Assembly: GCA_963734125.1 (NCBI GenBank)
Contig: CAVTGB010000018.1
Span: forward strand, 1-64,000
DNA: 64,000 nt
Origin: DATARH01 sp963734125
Lineage (GTDB): Bacteria; Pseudomonadota; Alphaproteobacteria; ATCC43930; CGMCC-115725
Direction: 5' to 3'
Shown: one piece after another, positions 1-7,684 of the stretch
Layout of the letters: every line of letters begins with the position of its first letter
How positions within the stretch are numbered: the first letter of the stretch is position 1
Translations under genes and position numbers: made by a program
Notes under the pieces: model-generated
The model's input: the letters and a program-made list of their open reading frames with translations, nothing else
Database searches by the model: none
Told to the model about the DNA's origin: nothing

Positions 1-32
1 TCGAGAAGGCCGCGCGCGTCTTCGGAATCTGC

Positions 33-423
33 GATGGACGACTTCTACCGCGACTACATCCTGGACCATTATCGTAACCCGCGGAACTTCGGCACCTTGG
101 AGCACTCGGACGTCGAGGCGGAGGACCTCAACCCCCTGTGCGGCGATCAGATTCGCATGCAACTGAAAGCTCGATGACGGCGTGGTCGAGGACGTGCGGT
201 TCTCCGGCAGGGGCTGCGCATCAGCCAGGCCTCGGCCTCGATGCTGACCGAGATGGTCAAGGGTATGAAGCTGACGGATGTCGCGAAGCTCTCGAAGGAC
301 GCGGTCTTGGAGAACGTGGGAATCGGCATCAGCCCGACGCGCATGAAGTGCGCGATGCTGGGGCTGCGCGTGCTGCGGAGCGCCGCAATCGGCGAGCTTG
401 CGGCGTGGCCGGACGAGGAGTGA
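33..423 (+). CDS. sufU: SufU/NifU-like Fe-S cluster scaffold protein, frameshifted
   Basis: Scaffold or zinc-dependent sulfur-transfer partner of the cysteine desulfurase SufS in Fe-S cluster assembly. The start reads MDDFYRDYILDHYRNPRN, typical of the family. The three conserved cysteines are visible in NPLCGD, RGCAISQ (after frame repair) and MKCAML. Two compensating single-base shifts break the frame: an extra A near 165 (a run of A) and a missing base near 220. Between and after them the sequence reads as clean SufU to the stop at 421-423. Bases 1-32 could be the end of a sufS gene (EKAARVFG reads in one frame), but that is weak. SufU is usual in Gram-positive and related phyla and unexpected in Alphaproteobacteria, which use Isc/Suf scaffolds of other types. 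The stop overlaps the next start (TGATG), so the genes are probably coupled. Confidence 0.8.
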
Positions 424-754
424 TGCATCCATCTCCGACGAGCAACTGGGCGGCGTTGGCCGAACAACCCGAGTTTCGCGCGCTCGTGCGAGCGCGGCGC
501 CGATTCGTTACGCCGGCGACGTTCTTCTTCATCGCCTACTATCTCGCGCTGCCGGTAGCCGTCGGATTCTGGCCGGCGGCCATGAGCCGGCCGGTCTGGG
601 GCCCGCTGACGATCGCCTAGCCTTCGCTCTGTCGCAGTTCGCGATGGCGTGGATCCTGCTCGCCGTCTACTTGCGGCGGGCCCGCAAATTCGATTTCCAG
701 GCGGCTCTTATCCGAAAGCACGAGACGCGCGAACTGTTTGACGCGCGTCCCTGA
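423..754 (+). CDS. DUF485 (YjcH-like) inner-membrane protein, frameshifted
   Basis: Small two-helix membrane protein of the DUF485 family, normally encoded directly upstream of the acetate permease ActP. The N-terminal part carries the charged lead-in (SPEFRALVRARRRF-like) and a first hydrophobic helix at residues about 30-50. A one-base deletion near 619 moves the reading frame; the continuation reads FALSQFAMAWILLAVYLRRARKFD, containing the second helix and the charged end. The start ATG at 423 overlaps the stop of sufU, and the stop at 752-754 lies 3 bases before the actP start. Its exact role is not known; co-occurrence suggests an accessory subunit or assembly factor for the symporter. 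Confidence 0.78.
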
Positions 755-757
755 GCG

Positions 758-2387
758 ATGAGAACCCAGCAGACGCTCGTGATGTTTGCGATCTTCGTCG
801 GCATCACGCTGATCGTAACGTACTGGGCATCGGGACAGAGCACTACGCGGCGGGGATTCTACGCCGCGAACCGGCGCATCGGCGGACTCCAAAACGGCTG
901 GGCGATCGCGGGCGAGTACTTCTCGGCCGCGTCCTTCTTGGGCATCACTGGCTTGATCGCGTTCTACGGGTTCGACGGTTTCATGTACGCGGTCGGATGG
1001 CTGGTCGCATATCTGGCGGTGCTGTTCCTCGTGGCCGAGCCGCTGCGCAACACCGGAAAATACACGGTCGCCGACCTCGTTTCGTTCCGGCTGCGCGGCC
1101 GCGGCGTTCGCGCGACGGCGGCGCTCTCGACGCTTGCCGATCACCCTGTTCTTCCTGATCGCGCAGATGGTCGGCGTCAGCGCACTGGTCAAGCTCCTAC
1201 TGCCGCAACTCGGCGACGTCGCAGCGATCATCGCCGTCGGCGTGCTGATGCTCACCTACGTTTTGTTCGGCGGCATGCTGGCGACGACGTGGGTGCAGAT
1301 CATCACGGCCGCGCTGCTCCTGTCCGCCGCCCTCGGCCTCTCGCTGCTGGTGCTGGCGCACTATCACTTCTCCGTCGGCAACTTTCTCACGGCGGCCTCG
1401 CACGTGAGCGCCGGGGGACACAGCGTCAATCTGTTACAGCCCGGGCTGCTCTTCCATGGCGCTCCGGGCGCTTGGAACCTGGTATCCCTCGGCCTCGCGC
1501 TCGTGCTCGGCACGGCCGGTCTACCGCACATTTTGATGCGATTCTTCACGGTGCCGTCCGCGCAAGCCGCGCGCACGTCGGTAGCATGGGCGATGGTACT
1601 CATCGGCGCGTTCTACTTGTCGACGTCGTTCATGGGTCTCGGCGCCGCAACGATCGTCGGTAAGGAGCGCATCGGGCAGCGCATGTATGCGGGTCAGGCG
1701 ATCGCGTACATCGCGCATCACCCAACCGAACAAAACCCGCTCAACGAGCAGCTAACGAAACAGGGCTACATCGTGCCGACTCCCGACAGCAACCTCGCGG
1801 CACCGCTGCTCGCCGCGGGACTCGAGGGCTCGATGTTGACGGCATTCGTGGCGGCGGTCGCCTTCGCCACGATCCTTGCGGTGGTCTCCGGTCTCACGAT
1901 CACGGCGTCGTCGGCCTTCGCCCACGATATCTGGTTCAGCCTCGTGAGAAACGGACGAGGCGACGAGAGCGAACATCTCTTCGTCGCGCGCATCGCGGCA
2001 TTCGGCGTGGGCGTCCTCGCGATCGTGCTGTCGATAGCCCTGCGCGGATTCAACGTCGCGTTTCTCGTTGGCCTCGCGTTCGCGGTCGCCGCCAGCGCGA
2101 ACGTTCCGGTCATACTGCTGGCGCTGTCCTGGCGGCGCTTCTCGCGGTCGGGCGCGATGGTCGGCATGCTCTCGGGCCTCGGTGCATCCTTGGCGCTGAT
2201 CGCGGCGAGCCCGGTGTTCATGGGAGCCCGCGCGAGCTTTCCGCTCGATAATCCGGGGATCGTTTCGATTCCGGTCGGCTTCGTCGGTGCGATCTTGGGC
2301 GCGCTGTTGTGGCGTGACCGCGAGTCCGAGCAGATGTTCGACCAGTTGCAGGTACGCGCCAACACGGGTCTAGGCGCGGAGATGTAG
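758..2387 (+). CDS. actP: Cation/acetate symporter ActP, sodium:solute symporter family, frameshifted
   Basis: Multi-helix secondary transporter of the sodium:solute symporter family, predicted to import acetate or related short monocarboxylates. The reading frame shifts once near 1,137 (one extra base between STLA and ITLFFLIAQ); both halves together give about 540 residues, the usual ActP length. Seen motifs include YAANRRIGGLQNGWAIAGEY near the N-terminus and the substrate-site stretch GTAGLPHILMRFFTVP. Around twelve to thirteen hydrophobic segments can be traced. An insert of about 50 residues (GQAIAYIAHHPTEQ onward) sits between helices, as in some ActP-like proteins. Together with the DUF485 gene it forms a yjcH-actP pair. 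An acetyl-CoA synthetase gene occurs at 36.5 kb, but beyond the suspected genome boundary. Confidence 0.85.
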
Positions 2388-2404
2388 GGCGGCGTTAGCG
2401 ATCG

Positions 2405-3222
2405 CTACTGTGTCTTGATCGCGTAGTGATCCGTGATCTGTAAGCCGGCCGGACCCGGCTCCAAAGTAAACGTGACGTAGTATTCGCCGCTGGACGTTTC
2501 GATGTCGGCCGTCACCTTGTACGCACCCGCGCCGACGTTCGCCGAGCGAATGGATTGGATGTGCGAGCCGGGAGCTCATGAACGACTCGCTGGGGGTGCC
2601 GTGCGCGAGGTATGCCGCCGCACCGGGCCGGTCGCCGCGGCTCAATGCCTGCAGGTACGAGCGTACGACGGATGCCGGCCCGATCGTCGCCGGCCGCCGC
2701 CAGCATCGCCGCCGGCGCTTTCGGCGTCGGCGCGGGCGGTTTGGCCGCCGGCGCGGGCGCTTTCGGAGTCGCCGGCGGGTTCTCCGTGGCCGCCGGTTTC
2801 CCGCTCGCGGCGGGTTTCTCAGTCGCCGCGGGACGCGGCGGCGCCGTTGGGCTGGGCGTCACGAGCGCGAGGCGTTTGGATGTCGACACTGGCTTGGGCG
2901 AGGATGACGCCTTCGGCGACGGACCGGGGGTTGGCGTGAGCGACGGTGCGGGCATCGGGCTGTGCAGCGCCGCGCGCGTCGCGCGCGGGGACGGGGGCGG
3001 AGGCGACGGGGGCGGAGGCGACGGCAACGGCGTCACCGAGGGTACCGGCGCGACCGCAACGCTCTTCGGCGGCGCCGCACTGCCACCCGAACCGCCGAAA
3101 AAGTGCGCGAGGACACCGCCGAGCAACAGTCCCGCCAACACTACCACCAAGATGAGCGGGAAAAGCGGTAATCCTCCGCTCGGTTCGTCGTCTAGCCGGC
3201 GTCGGCGCGGGCGCTCTCTCAT
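2405..3222 (-). CDS. Membrane-anchored proline-rich protein with small C-terminal domain, frameshifted
   Basis: Not recognised as a named family. The start MRERPRRRRLDDE is followed by one transmembrane helix at residues about 20-42 and then a long Pro/Ala/Ser/Lys-rich linker of roughly 110 residues, as in periplasm-spanning anchors. The C-terminal part changes frame twice: near 2,665 (into VRSYLQALSRGDRPG) and near 2,575 (into SHIQSIRSANVGAGAYKV), finishing GLQITDHYAIKTQ and a stop at 2405-2407. This end resembles a small NTF2-like or DUF4878-like alpha/beta domain by pattern (inference). The start overlaps the stop of the upstream minus-strand gene by the ATGA arrangement, so the two are likely translated together. 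Confidence 0.55.
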
Positions 3223-3635
3223 ACTCCGGCGGAGTTTGTCCTGAGGGAATCGGCGAGCGCGTCGCGCAGCGCGGCCGGCAAGACTGCCACAAAGTCCGGA
3301 CGACGCTGCACGAACAGCGCGGTCGACTCCTTGAGCAGCTCCGGGTTCGCACGCGCGTAGGCGATCAGCGCCTCAGCAGCGCCCTGCTCGCGGCGCGCAA
3401 TGTTTTCGAGCGTCGCGCCCGCACCCTCGGCCGCATCTTCGGAGGATTCGCCGCGCTCGCGAAACGTGGCAAACACTGCCTCGACAAATGCGTGAAACGC
3501 GTCCGACGGCATCGCGGCAAGCTCACGCTCGTACATGATGGCGAGGTCCGTCTCGTCCATCTCCGCGAGAAGCTTTTCGAGCGCGCCGGCCAGCGCGTCC
3601 GCCGGCACGTTCCCGAACGACATTGGCCGAATCAT
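3219..3635 (-). CDS. Hypothetical helical protein, 138 aa
   Basis: Unrecognised soluble protein rich in Ala, Glu and Arg, predicted almost entirely helical with no signal peptide or membrane segment. It starts MIRPMSFGNVPADALAGALE and has a segment (SDAFHAFVEAVFATFRERGES) that may form a helical hairpin. It is the upstream member of a two-gene minus-strand unit with the proline-rich anchored protein; the stop and the next start overlap by 4 bases (TCAT on the plus strand). The coding frame is intact, unlike most recognisable genes in this first part of the window. An internal start at MSFGN (3623) is a possible alternative. Confidence 0.6.
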   Translation of the reverse strand: MIRPMSFGNVPADALAGALEKLLAEMDETDLAIMYERELAAMPSDAFHAFVEAVFATFRERGESSEDAAEGAGATLENIARREQGAAEALIAYARANPELLKESTALFVQRRPDFVAVLPAALRDALADSLRTNSAGV

Positions 3636-3684
3636 TTATCCCCGGCAGCAGGCAGCTCCTCGATGCGGCAGAAAATGTCGGCTG

Positions 3685-4002
3685 ATGATCCGCGTGAAGG
3701 TTCCGCTTGATCTCCATGCCGTCGCCATCGGCGGCTCGGGCGCCTTCGCGCTTGCCACGCCGCTGCGCGTTCGCGACGTCCTGCGCTTCGCCGTTCGCGA
3801 GGCGATCGGCACGCGTGCGCCGGCCGATAAACTCTCGCGCAGCCTCCATCGGACGCTGGCCGGACTCGCGGCCGGCGATTTTACAATCAGCGTCAACGGC
3901 CGCAGCTTCAGCGACGCAGATACCATCGTCGTGTGCGAGCACACCGCAGACGTCCGCTTCTTCCTGACTCAGCGGCGCAGGACCGCACTCCACCGAACGT
4001 AG
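3685..4002 (+). CDS. Hypothetical protein, 105 aa
   Basis: Unrecognised protein read from ATG 3685 (MIRVKVPLDLHAVAIGG). It is divergent from the minus-strand pair and starts 50 bases from it. The sequence alternates hydrophobic and charged residues (DFTISVNGRSFSDADTIVVC), suggesting a small alpha/beta fold, and ends with a basic tail (TQRRRTALHRT). No motif allows a function. A longer reading of the same frame from 3535 exists but would overlap the opposite gene; the ATG at 3685 is preferred for that reason. No clear ribosome binding site is seen. Confidence 0.4.
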   Translation: MIRVKVPLDLHAVAIGGSGAFALATPLRVRDVLRFAVREAIGTRAPADKLSRSLHRTLAGLAAGDFTISVNGRSFSDADTIVVCEHTADVRFFLTQRRRTALHRT

Positions 4003-4107
4003 AGAGCCGCTTCCTCTTGCATCGGGTGATACTGTTAAGAGGAAGAAACTACTCGGAAGAAACGGAGCTCCCCAATAAAACTTGGCATCGCCCTGCTTGC
4101 CGCGCTG

Positions 4108-4803
4108 TTGTCGCCGGCGTTGCCGGCGCATGCCGACCTCCGGTACCAGACCTTCGGCGAGGACCTCTATCGGGGTGAGTCGACGGCCACCATATCCCGC
4201 GTCGCTTACAACGGGACGGAACTGCTCTCGATCCGGCGCGAAGACGGCTCGTTCCGCTTCGATGCGCGAGCCCGGTATGCGCAAATGGGGCCGGACGGAA
4301 AAAACAGCGGACAGGCCCGGTTCGTCCAGATCCTCCGCCCCGACGGCTCGTTCGAAGACGCCATCGATGATGATCCCGACTTCCTAACGATCCTCAACCA
4401 ACCGTTCGCCGTACGGTTGGACCGCGTGACGCTTGCGGACGTACGCGAACTCCACGGCCGGGTTCCATTTGCCGCAAGCTCGCCGCTCGATGGGCACACG
4501 TTGCTGCACGGCTTTCTGCGGCCGGCCGCCAACGGACCGGTCGAAGGACGCCCGACGGCAGCGGTACGGTTCGAAGCCGACGGGCCGATGGACGGTACGC
4601 TGCCCGGCCGCGCGGACGCCGGCGTCACCGGCCATATGCGGATGGACGGCACCGCCTACTATGCGCTGGACGACGACGGCTTGCTGCTCGCGCTCGACGT
4701 TACCTTGACGATCGAAGCGCAGCTGCGCGAACGGAGCGCCGCGCAATCGGTCCCGGTGCGGATCGTTTATCGTCGCCGCATTCGGGCTCTAGGGAACCCC
4801 TGA
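4108..4803 (+). CDS. Probable secreted hypothetical protein, about 231-242 aa
   Basis: The open frame reads from about 4,075 with a hydrophobic, signal-peptide-like stretch (KLGIALLAALLSPALPAHA) directly before DLRYQTFGEDLYRGE, so the true start is probably near 4,072-4,078, where the sequence shows ATA AAA instead of an ATG; a substitution or indel may hide it. The listed start is an internal TTG. The mature part is rich in beta-type sequence and Asp/Arg and ends IVYRRRIRALGNP. No family is recognised. It could be a periplasmic or surface protein. It is followed convergently by the minus-strand gene at 4808. Confidence 0.5.
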   Translation: MSPALPAHADLRYQTFGEDLYRGESTATISRVAYNGTELLSIRREDGSFRFDARARYAQMGPDGKNSGQARFVQILRPDGSFEDAIDDDPDFLTILNQPFAVRLDRVTLADVRELHGRVPFAASSPLDGHTLLHGFLRPAANGPVEGRPTAAVRFEADGPMDGTLPGRADAGVTGHMRMDGTAYYALDDDGLLLALDVTLTIEAQLRERSAAQSVPVRIVYRRRIRALGNP

Positions 4804-4807
4804 AAGT

Positions 4808-5200
4808 CTAAAAGGCCCCGACGAGCTCGACTTGGAGCGGGTGGCGGAAGGGTTGCTCCCGCAACTCGGTGAGCGGCGTAAACGCCAGATGATTCTGATG
4901 ACAATCGATCAGCATTTCTATCCCGCGCCTCACGGAGCCGGTTTCCTCGATGTATTTGGCCAGCTTCTTCTTGAAGTAAGCGCGCGGATCGTTGAGAACT
5001 TTTGCGTAATAGGGATCGTCGGTGAGCCCGACCGGATCCACACCCTCCTTCGGGACGAGCCATACGAACCACGGATCCTCGCTTTGGCGATAACCGATCA
5101 TCACGAGCGGCAGCGCACGCGCCGAGTCGATTTTAGGCAGGAAGCTGCACAGCGTGTAGGCGTCGAGCGAGATCTCCGTTGGCTCGATGGCTTGCGTCAT
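4808..5200 (-). CDS. Hypothetical protein, 130 aa
   Basis: Unrecognised soluble protein beginning MTQAIEPTEISLDAYTLCSF. The start at 5200 was chosen because a GAGAGGTG stretch lies about 9 bases upstream on the minus strand; an in-frame ATG at 5218 would add six residues. The sequence holds aromatic-rich parts (EDPWFVWLVPKEG, DPYYAKVLNDPRAYFKKKL) and a conserved-looking middle (SVRRGIEMLIDCHQ). It lacks membrane segments or a signal peptide. It runs convergent to the secreted-protein gene with only 4 bases between stops. Function cannot be assigned. Confidence 0.5.
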   Translation of the reverse strand: MTQAIEPTEISLDAYTLCSFLPKIDSARALPLVMIGYRQSEDPWFVWLVPKEGVDPVGLTDDPYYAKVLNDPRAYFKKKLAKYIEETGSVRRGIEMLIDCHQNHLAFTPLTELREQPFRHPLQVELVGAF

Positions 5201-5218
5201 GGAATCTACACCTCTCAT

Positions 5219-5480
5219 TCGATCGAGAAACCAAAAACAAAAGCCGCTTGCTCTTTGCGAGCCAAGCGGCTTGATATCACATCCGGGCCTCGCGGCCCAG
5301 CAAAAGCGCCATGGCGATGCTTTAGGAACGGGGCGGCAAACCCCTGCGGTCGCACCGGGCGCCGTAAGATCGGCCGTTTCAGGAGTTTTTACTGCGAGCG
5401 TGAAACCACGACCCTAGCAGTGGTGGTCCGGGGCACTGTATGAGCGCGCTCGCACCACTCCTTACGGGAGTTTACGTGCC
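5219..5480. other. Non-coding stretch at the suspected join between two genomes
   Basis: No convincing gene is present in these 262 bases. A terminator-like hairpin oriented for the minus strand lies at 5241-5272, yet no minus-strand gene precedes it on the right, which suits DNA whose upstream part has been cut away. Several short inverted repeats follow (for example around 5,330-5,360). At about 5,475-5,485 the sequence passes directly into the middle of a VOC-family coding frame. An uncharacterised structured RNA on the minus strand cannot be excluded, but no tRNA, tmRNA or known riboswitch core was found by eye. Confidence 0.5.
5241..5272 (-). terminator. Rho-independent terminator-like hairpin
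   Basis: A perfect 10-bp stem (AAGCCGCTTG at 5241-5250 pairing with CAAGCGGCTT at 5263-5272) encloses a 12-base loop. Read on the minus strand, the stem is followed by TTTTGTTTTTGG, a T-rich tail. It would end a transcript entering from the right, but there is no minus-strand gene immediately to the right of it before the suspected join. Confidence 0.6.
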
Positions 5481-5960
5481 TTCAGCGACAACGTCGGGGC
5501 GGGCCGCCAGGGCGCAGTCCCGCGGCGACTGGTCTCCGACGTCTACCCCGACGAGATGGTGCCGGGCGGCATGGCGTTTCTGCGCTGCAACCCCGACCAC
5601 CACGGCATTGCCCTCGTAGGCTCGATGTCGGCGGCGGCGGACAATGTCGAACTCAACCATATTGCCTTCGAGGTGGCGACACTGGAGGAGGTGATGCGCG
5701 CCCGCGATCACCTGCGCCAGCACGGGGTCGAGATTGATTTCGAGGGGCGCCGGCGCGCCGGGTGCCAGCTGGCGGTCGAATTCCGTGATCCCGATAACCA
5801 CCGCCTCGAAATCTATTGGGGCATCGACCAGATCGGCAGTGACGGCCGGGCGCGGGCGAAGGAGGAATGGAACGGGGTACGGGGCCTTGAAGCTGCGATC
5901 GCCGATCCGGTGCGCGGCCAGGACACCACGCTACACGAAGCGGTACCGCACAAGCGCTAG
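5481..5960 (+). pseudogene. VOC-family ring-cleavage dioxygenase/glyoxalase, 5'-truncated
   Basis: The C-terminal two thirds of a vicinal-oxygen-chelate protein of the extradiol dioxygenase type. Seen are the metal-ligand contexts NHIAFEV (His) and HRLEIYWG (Glu), and the family stretch AVEFRDPDNHR. The open frame continues upstream of the first ATG (5556) with SDVYPDEM and a fragment FSDNVG, resembling the 'FYTDNVG' part of the N-terminal half. About 30 N-terminal residues expected before that are missing, and the sequence upstream is unrelated. The gene is therefore cut at about 5,480. If expressed from ATG 5556 it would lack the first metal-binding module half. Its stop overlaps the mscL stop by a few bases. 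Confidence 0.7.
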
Positions 5961-6376
5961 GGCCGCGCTTTGAGGAGATCGCGGATTTCGGCCAAGAGCA
6001 CCTCCTGCCGCGGCGGCTCGGGGGGCGGGGCCGGGGTGGCGGGCTCTTCGTGTTTGAGGCGATTGATCTGTTTGACCAGGATGAAGATCGCGAACGCGAC
6101 GATGACGAACCGGATCACGGCATTGATGAACAGCCCATAGTTGATCGTCACCGCGCCGGCCGCCTTGGCGGCCTCGAGCGTCGGGTAGGAGCCGCCCTTG
6201 AGGGTCACAAAGAAACTGGAGAAATCGATGCCGCCGATCAATAAACCGAGAGGCGGCATAAGGAGGTCGTTGACCAGCGAGTTCACGATCGCCGTGAACG
6301 CCACCCCGAGGATGATCCCGACGGCGAGGTCAATTACGTTGCCCCGCATTGCAAATTCACGGAATTCGCGCCACAT
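5957..6376 (-). CDS. mscL: Large-conductance mechanosensitive channel MscL
   Basis: Inner-membrane pentameric channel that opens under hypo-osmotic shock. The start MWREFREFAMRGNVIDLAVG shows the N-terminal amphipathic helix and first transmembrane helix; a second helix follows (INAVIRFVIVAFAIFILVKQIN), and then a Pro-rich linker leads to the cytoplasmic helix (EVLLAEIRDLLKAR). At 139 residues the length is normal. The start at 6376 is supported by a GGGAGG ribosome binding site about 8 bases upstream on the minus strand; a longer open frame upstream lacks such support. It is divergently placed relative to folB. Confidence 0.95.
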   Translation of the reverse strand: MWREFREFAMRGNVIDLAVGIILGVAFTAIVNSLVNDLLMPPLGLLIGGIDFSSFFVTLKGGSYPTLEAAKAAGAVTINYGLFINAVIRFVIVAFAIFILVKQINRLKHEEPATPAPPPEPPRQEVLLAEIRDLLKARP

Positions 6377-6476
6377 GCCTGCCTCCCGCCGGTGCTGTTC
6401 GAGACTAGCATGAGACCTGCAGTTGCACGATGCCGCACTCCGGGCGCCACGATCGCCGCGCGGCGCTGAGATCGCC

Positions 6477-6863
6477 ATGTCCGAGCCTTCGCTCCCCGCG
6501 CCGGATCGCTACACCGTTATCGTCCGCGGCCTCGTCTTGATCTGCAGCATCGGTATTCGCCGCGCCGAACGCGAGCGGCCGCAGCGCGTGCGCGTCTCGG
6601 TCGAGCTGACGGCGACGGCGGAGGCGAGTTTTCCTGGCGAAGACCGCCGGCGCGTCATCAACTACGAGAAGGTCGTGGCGGCGATCCGCCAGATCGCCCA
6701 ATCCGGGCATATCGATTTGTGCGAGGGCCTGGCGGCGCGGATTTGCGAATCGTGTTTTGCCGATCCCCGGGTCGGGCATATCCGGGTCGAAGTCGAGAAG
6801 CTCGACATCTTTGGCGATGCCGAGGCAGTTGGCGCAATTCTCGAACGCGCGCGCCCCGGTTGA
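6477..6863 (+). CDS. folB: Dihydroneopterin aldolase FolB
   Basis: Folate-pathway enzyme converting 7,8-dihydroneopterin to 6-hydroxymethyl-7,8-dihydropterin with release of glycolaldehyde. The FolB pattern is visible: IVRGLVLICSIGIRRAERE at the N-terminus, the INYEKV stretch, LCEGLAARI, and the C-terminal EVEKLDIFGDA carrying the family lysine. The 128-residue length matches a stand-alone FolB. It lies 4 bases upstream of folP on the same strand, so the two probably form an operon for consecutive parts of pterin synthesis. The start at ATG 6477 (MSEPSLPAPDRY) is the first good ATG. Confidence 0.9.
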   Translation: MSEPSLPAPDRYTVIVRGLVLICSIGIRRAERERPQRVRVSVELTATAEASFPGEDRRRVINYEKVVAAIRQIAQSGHIDLCEGLAARICESCFADPRVGHIRVEVEKLDIFGDAEAVGAILERARPG

Positions 6864-6867
6864 GGCC

Positions 6868-7683
6868 ATGGCCGGCCCGCTGCTCGTCGGCATCGTCAAC
6901 ATCACCGCCGATTCGTTTTCCGACGGCGGGCGTTTTCTCGACCCCGCGGCGGCGATCGCGCAGGCTCGCCTCCTGGCGGCGAGCGGCGCCGACATCGTCG
7001 AACTGGGGGCCGCCGCCAGCAACGTCGCGGCCGGCACGGTCCCCCCGTCCGAGGAGATCCGCCGGCTCGACCCGGTGATCGCCGCACTCGCGGGCACCGG
7101 CACGCCGCTCGCGATCGACACCTCACAGCCCGAGACGCAGCGCTTTGCGCTCGACCGCGGTGTCGCTTATCTGAACGACATACGGGGCTTCCCCGAACCT
7201 GGCGTCTACCCCGCGCTGGCCGCCGCACGCTGCCGGCTGGTGGTGATGCACGCCGTCGAGAGCGGGGGCCGTGCCCGGCGCGTCGATCTGGGACCGAGCG
7301 AGGTGTGGCGGCGGATCGTGGGCTTCTTCAGCGATCGGGTGGCGCGCCTCGAAGGCGCCGGCGTTGCCCGCGAACGGCTGATCCTCGATCCCGGGATGGG
7401 GTTCTTCCTCAGCAGCCGGGCGGATGCGTCGTTGCGCGTGCTGGCCAGCCTCGACCGGCTGAAGCGGGCGTTCGGACTGCCGGTCATGGTTTCGGTCTCG
7501 CGCAAATCCTTTCTCGGCGCGATCACCGGCCGCGCCGTCCCCGGCGAACGCGGCCCCGCGACGCTGGCGGCGGAACTCTATGCCGCCGCGCATGGCGCCG
7601 ATTATATCCGCACCCACGACCCCGGCGCCTTGCGCGACGCGCTGGCGGTGACGGCGGCGCTCGCAGCGCAGGCGCGGGGATAG
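6868..7683 (+). CDS. folP: Dihydropteroate synthase FolP
   Basis: Condenses 6-hydroxymethyl-dihydropterin pyrophosphate with p-aminobenzoate; target of sulfonamides. A TIM-barrel of 271 residues beginning MAGPLLVGIVNITADSFSDG, which is the first family signature. The second signature region reads ERLILDPGMGF, and VSRKSFLGAITGR near residue 215 holds the conserved Ser-Arg-Lys substrate loop. It follows folB by four bases. The stop is two bases before the end of the convergent di-heme peroxidase gene. Confidence 0.95.
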   Translation: MAGPLLVGIVNITADSFSDGGRFLDPAAAIAQARLLAASGADIVELGAAASNVAAGTVPPSEEIRRLDPVIAALAGTGTPLAIDTSQPETQRFALDRGVAYLNDIRGFPEPGVYPALAAARCRLVVMHAVESGGRARRVDLGPSEVWRRIVGFFSDRVARLEGAGVARERLILDPGMGFFLSSRADASLRVLASLDRLKRAFGLPVMVSVSRKSFLGAITGRAVPGERGPATLAAELYAAAHGADYIRTHDPGALRDALAVTAALAAQARG

Positions 7684-7684
7684 C

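Noticed and set aside
5300..5440. Possible tRNA, tmRNA or riboswitch on either strand
   Set aside because: No cloverleaf, T-loop, CCA or recognised riboswitch core could be fitted; only generic hairpins are present.
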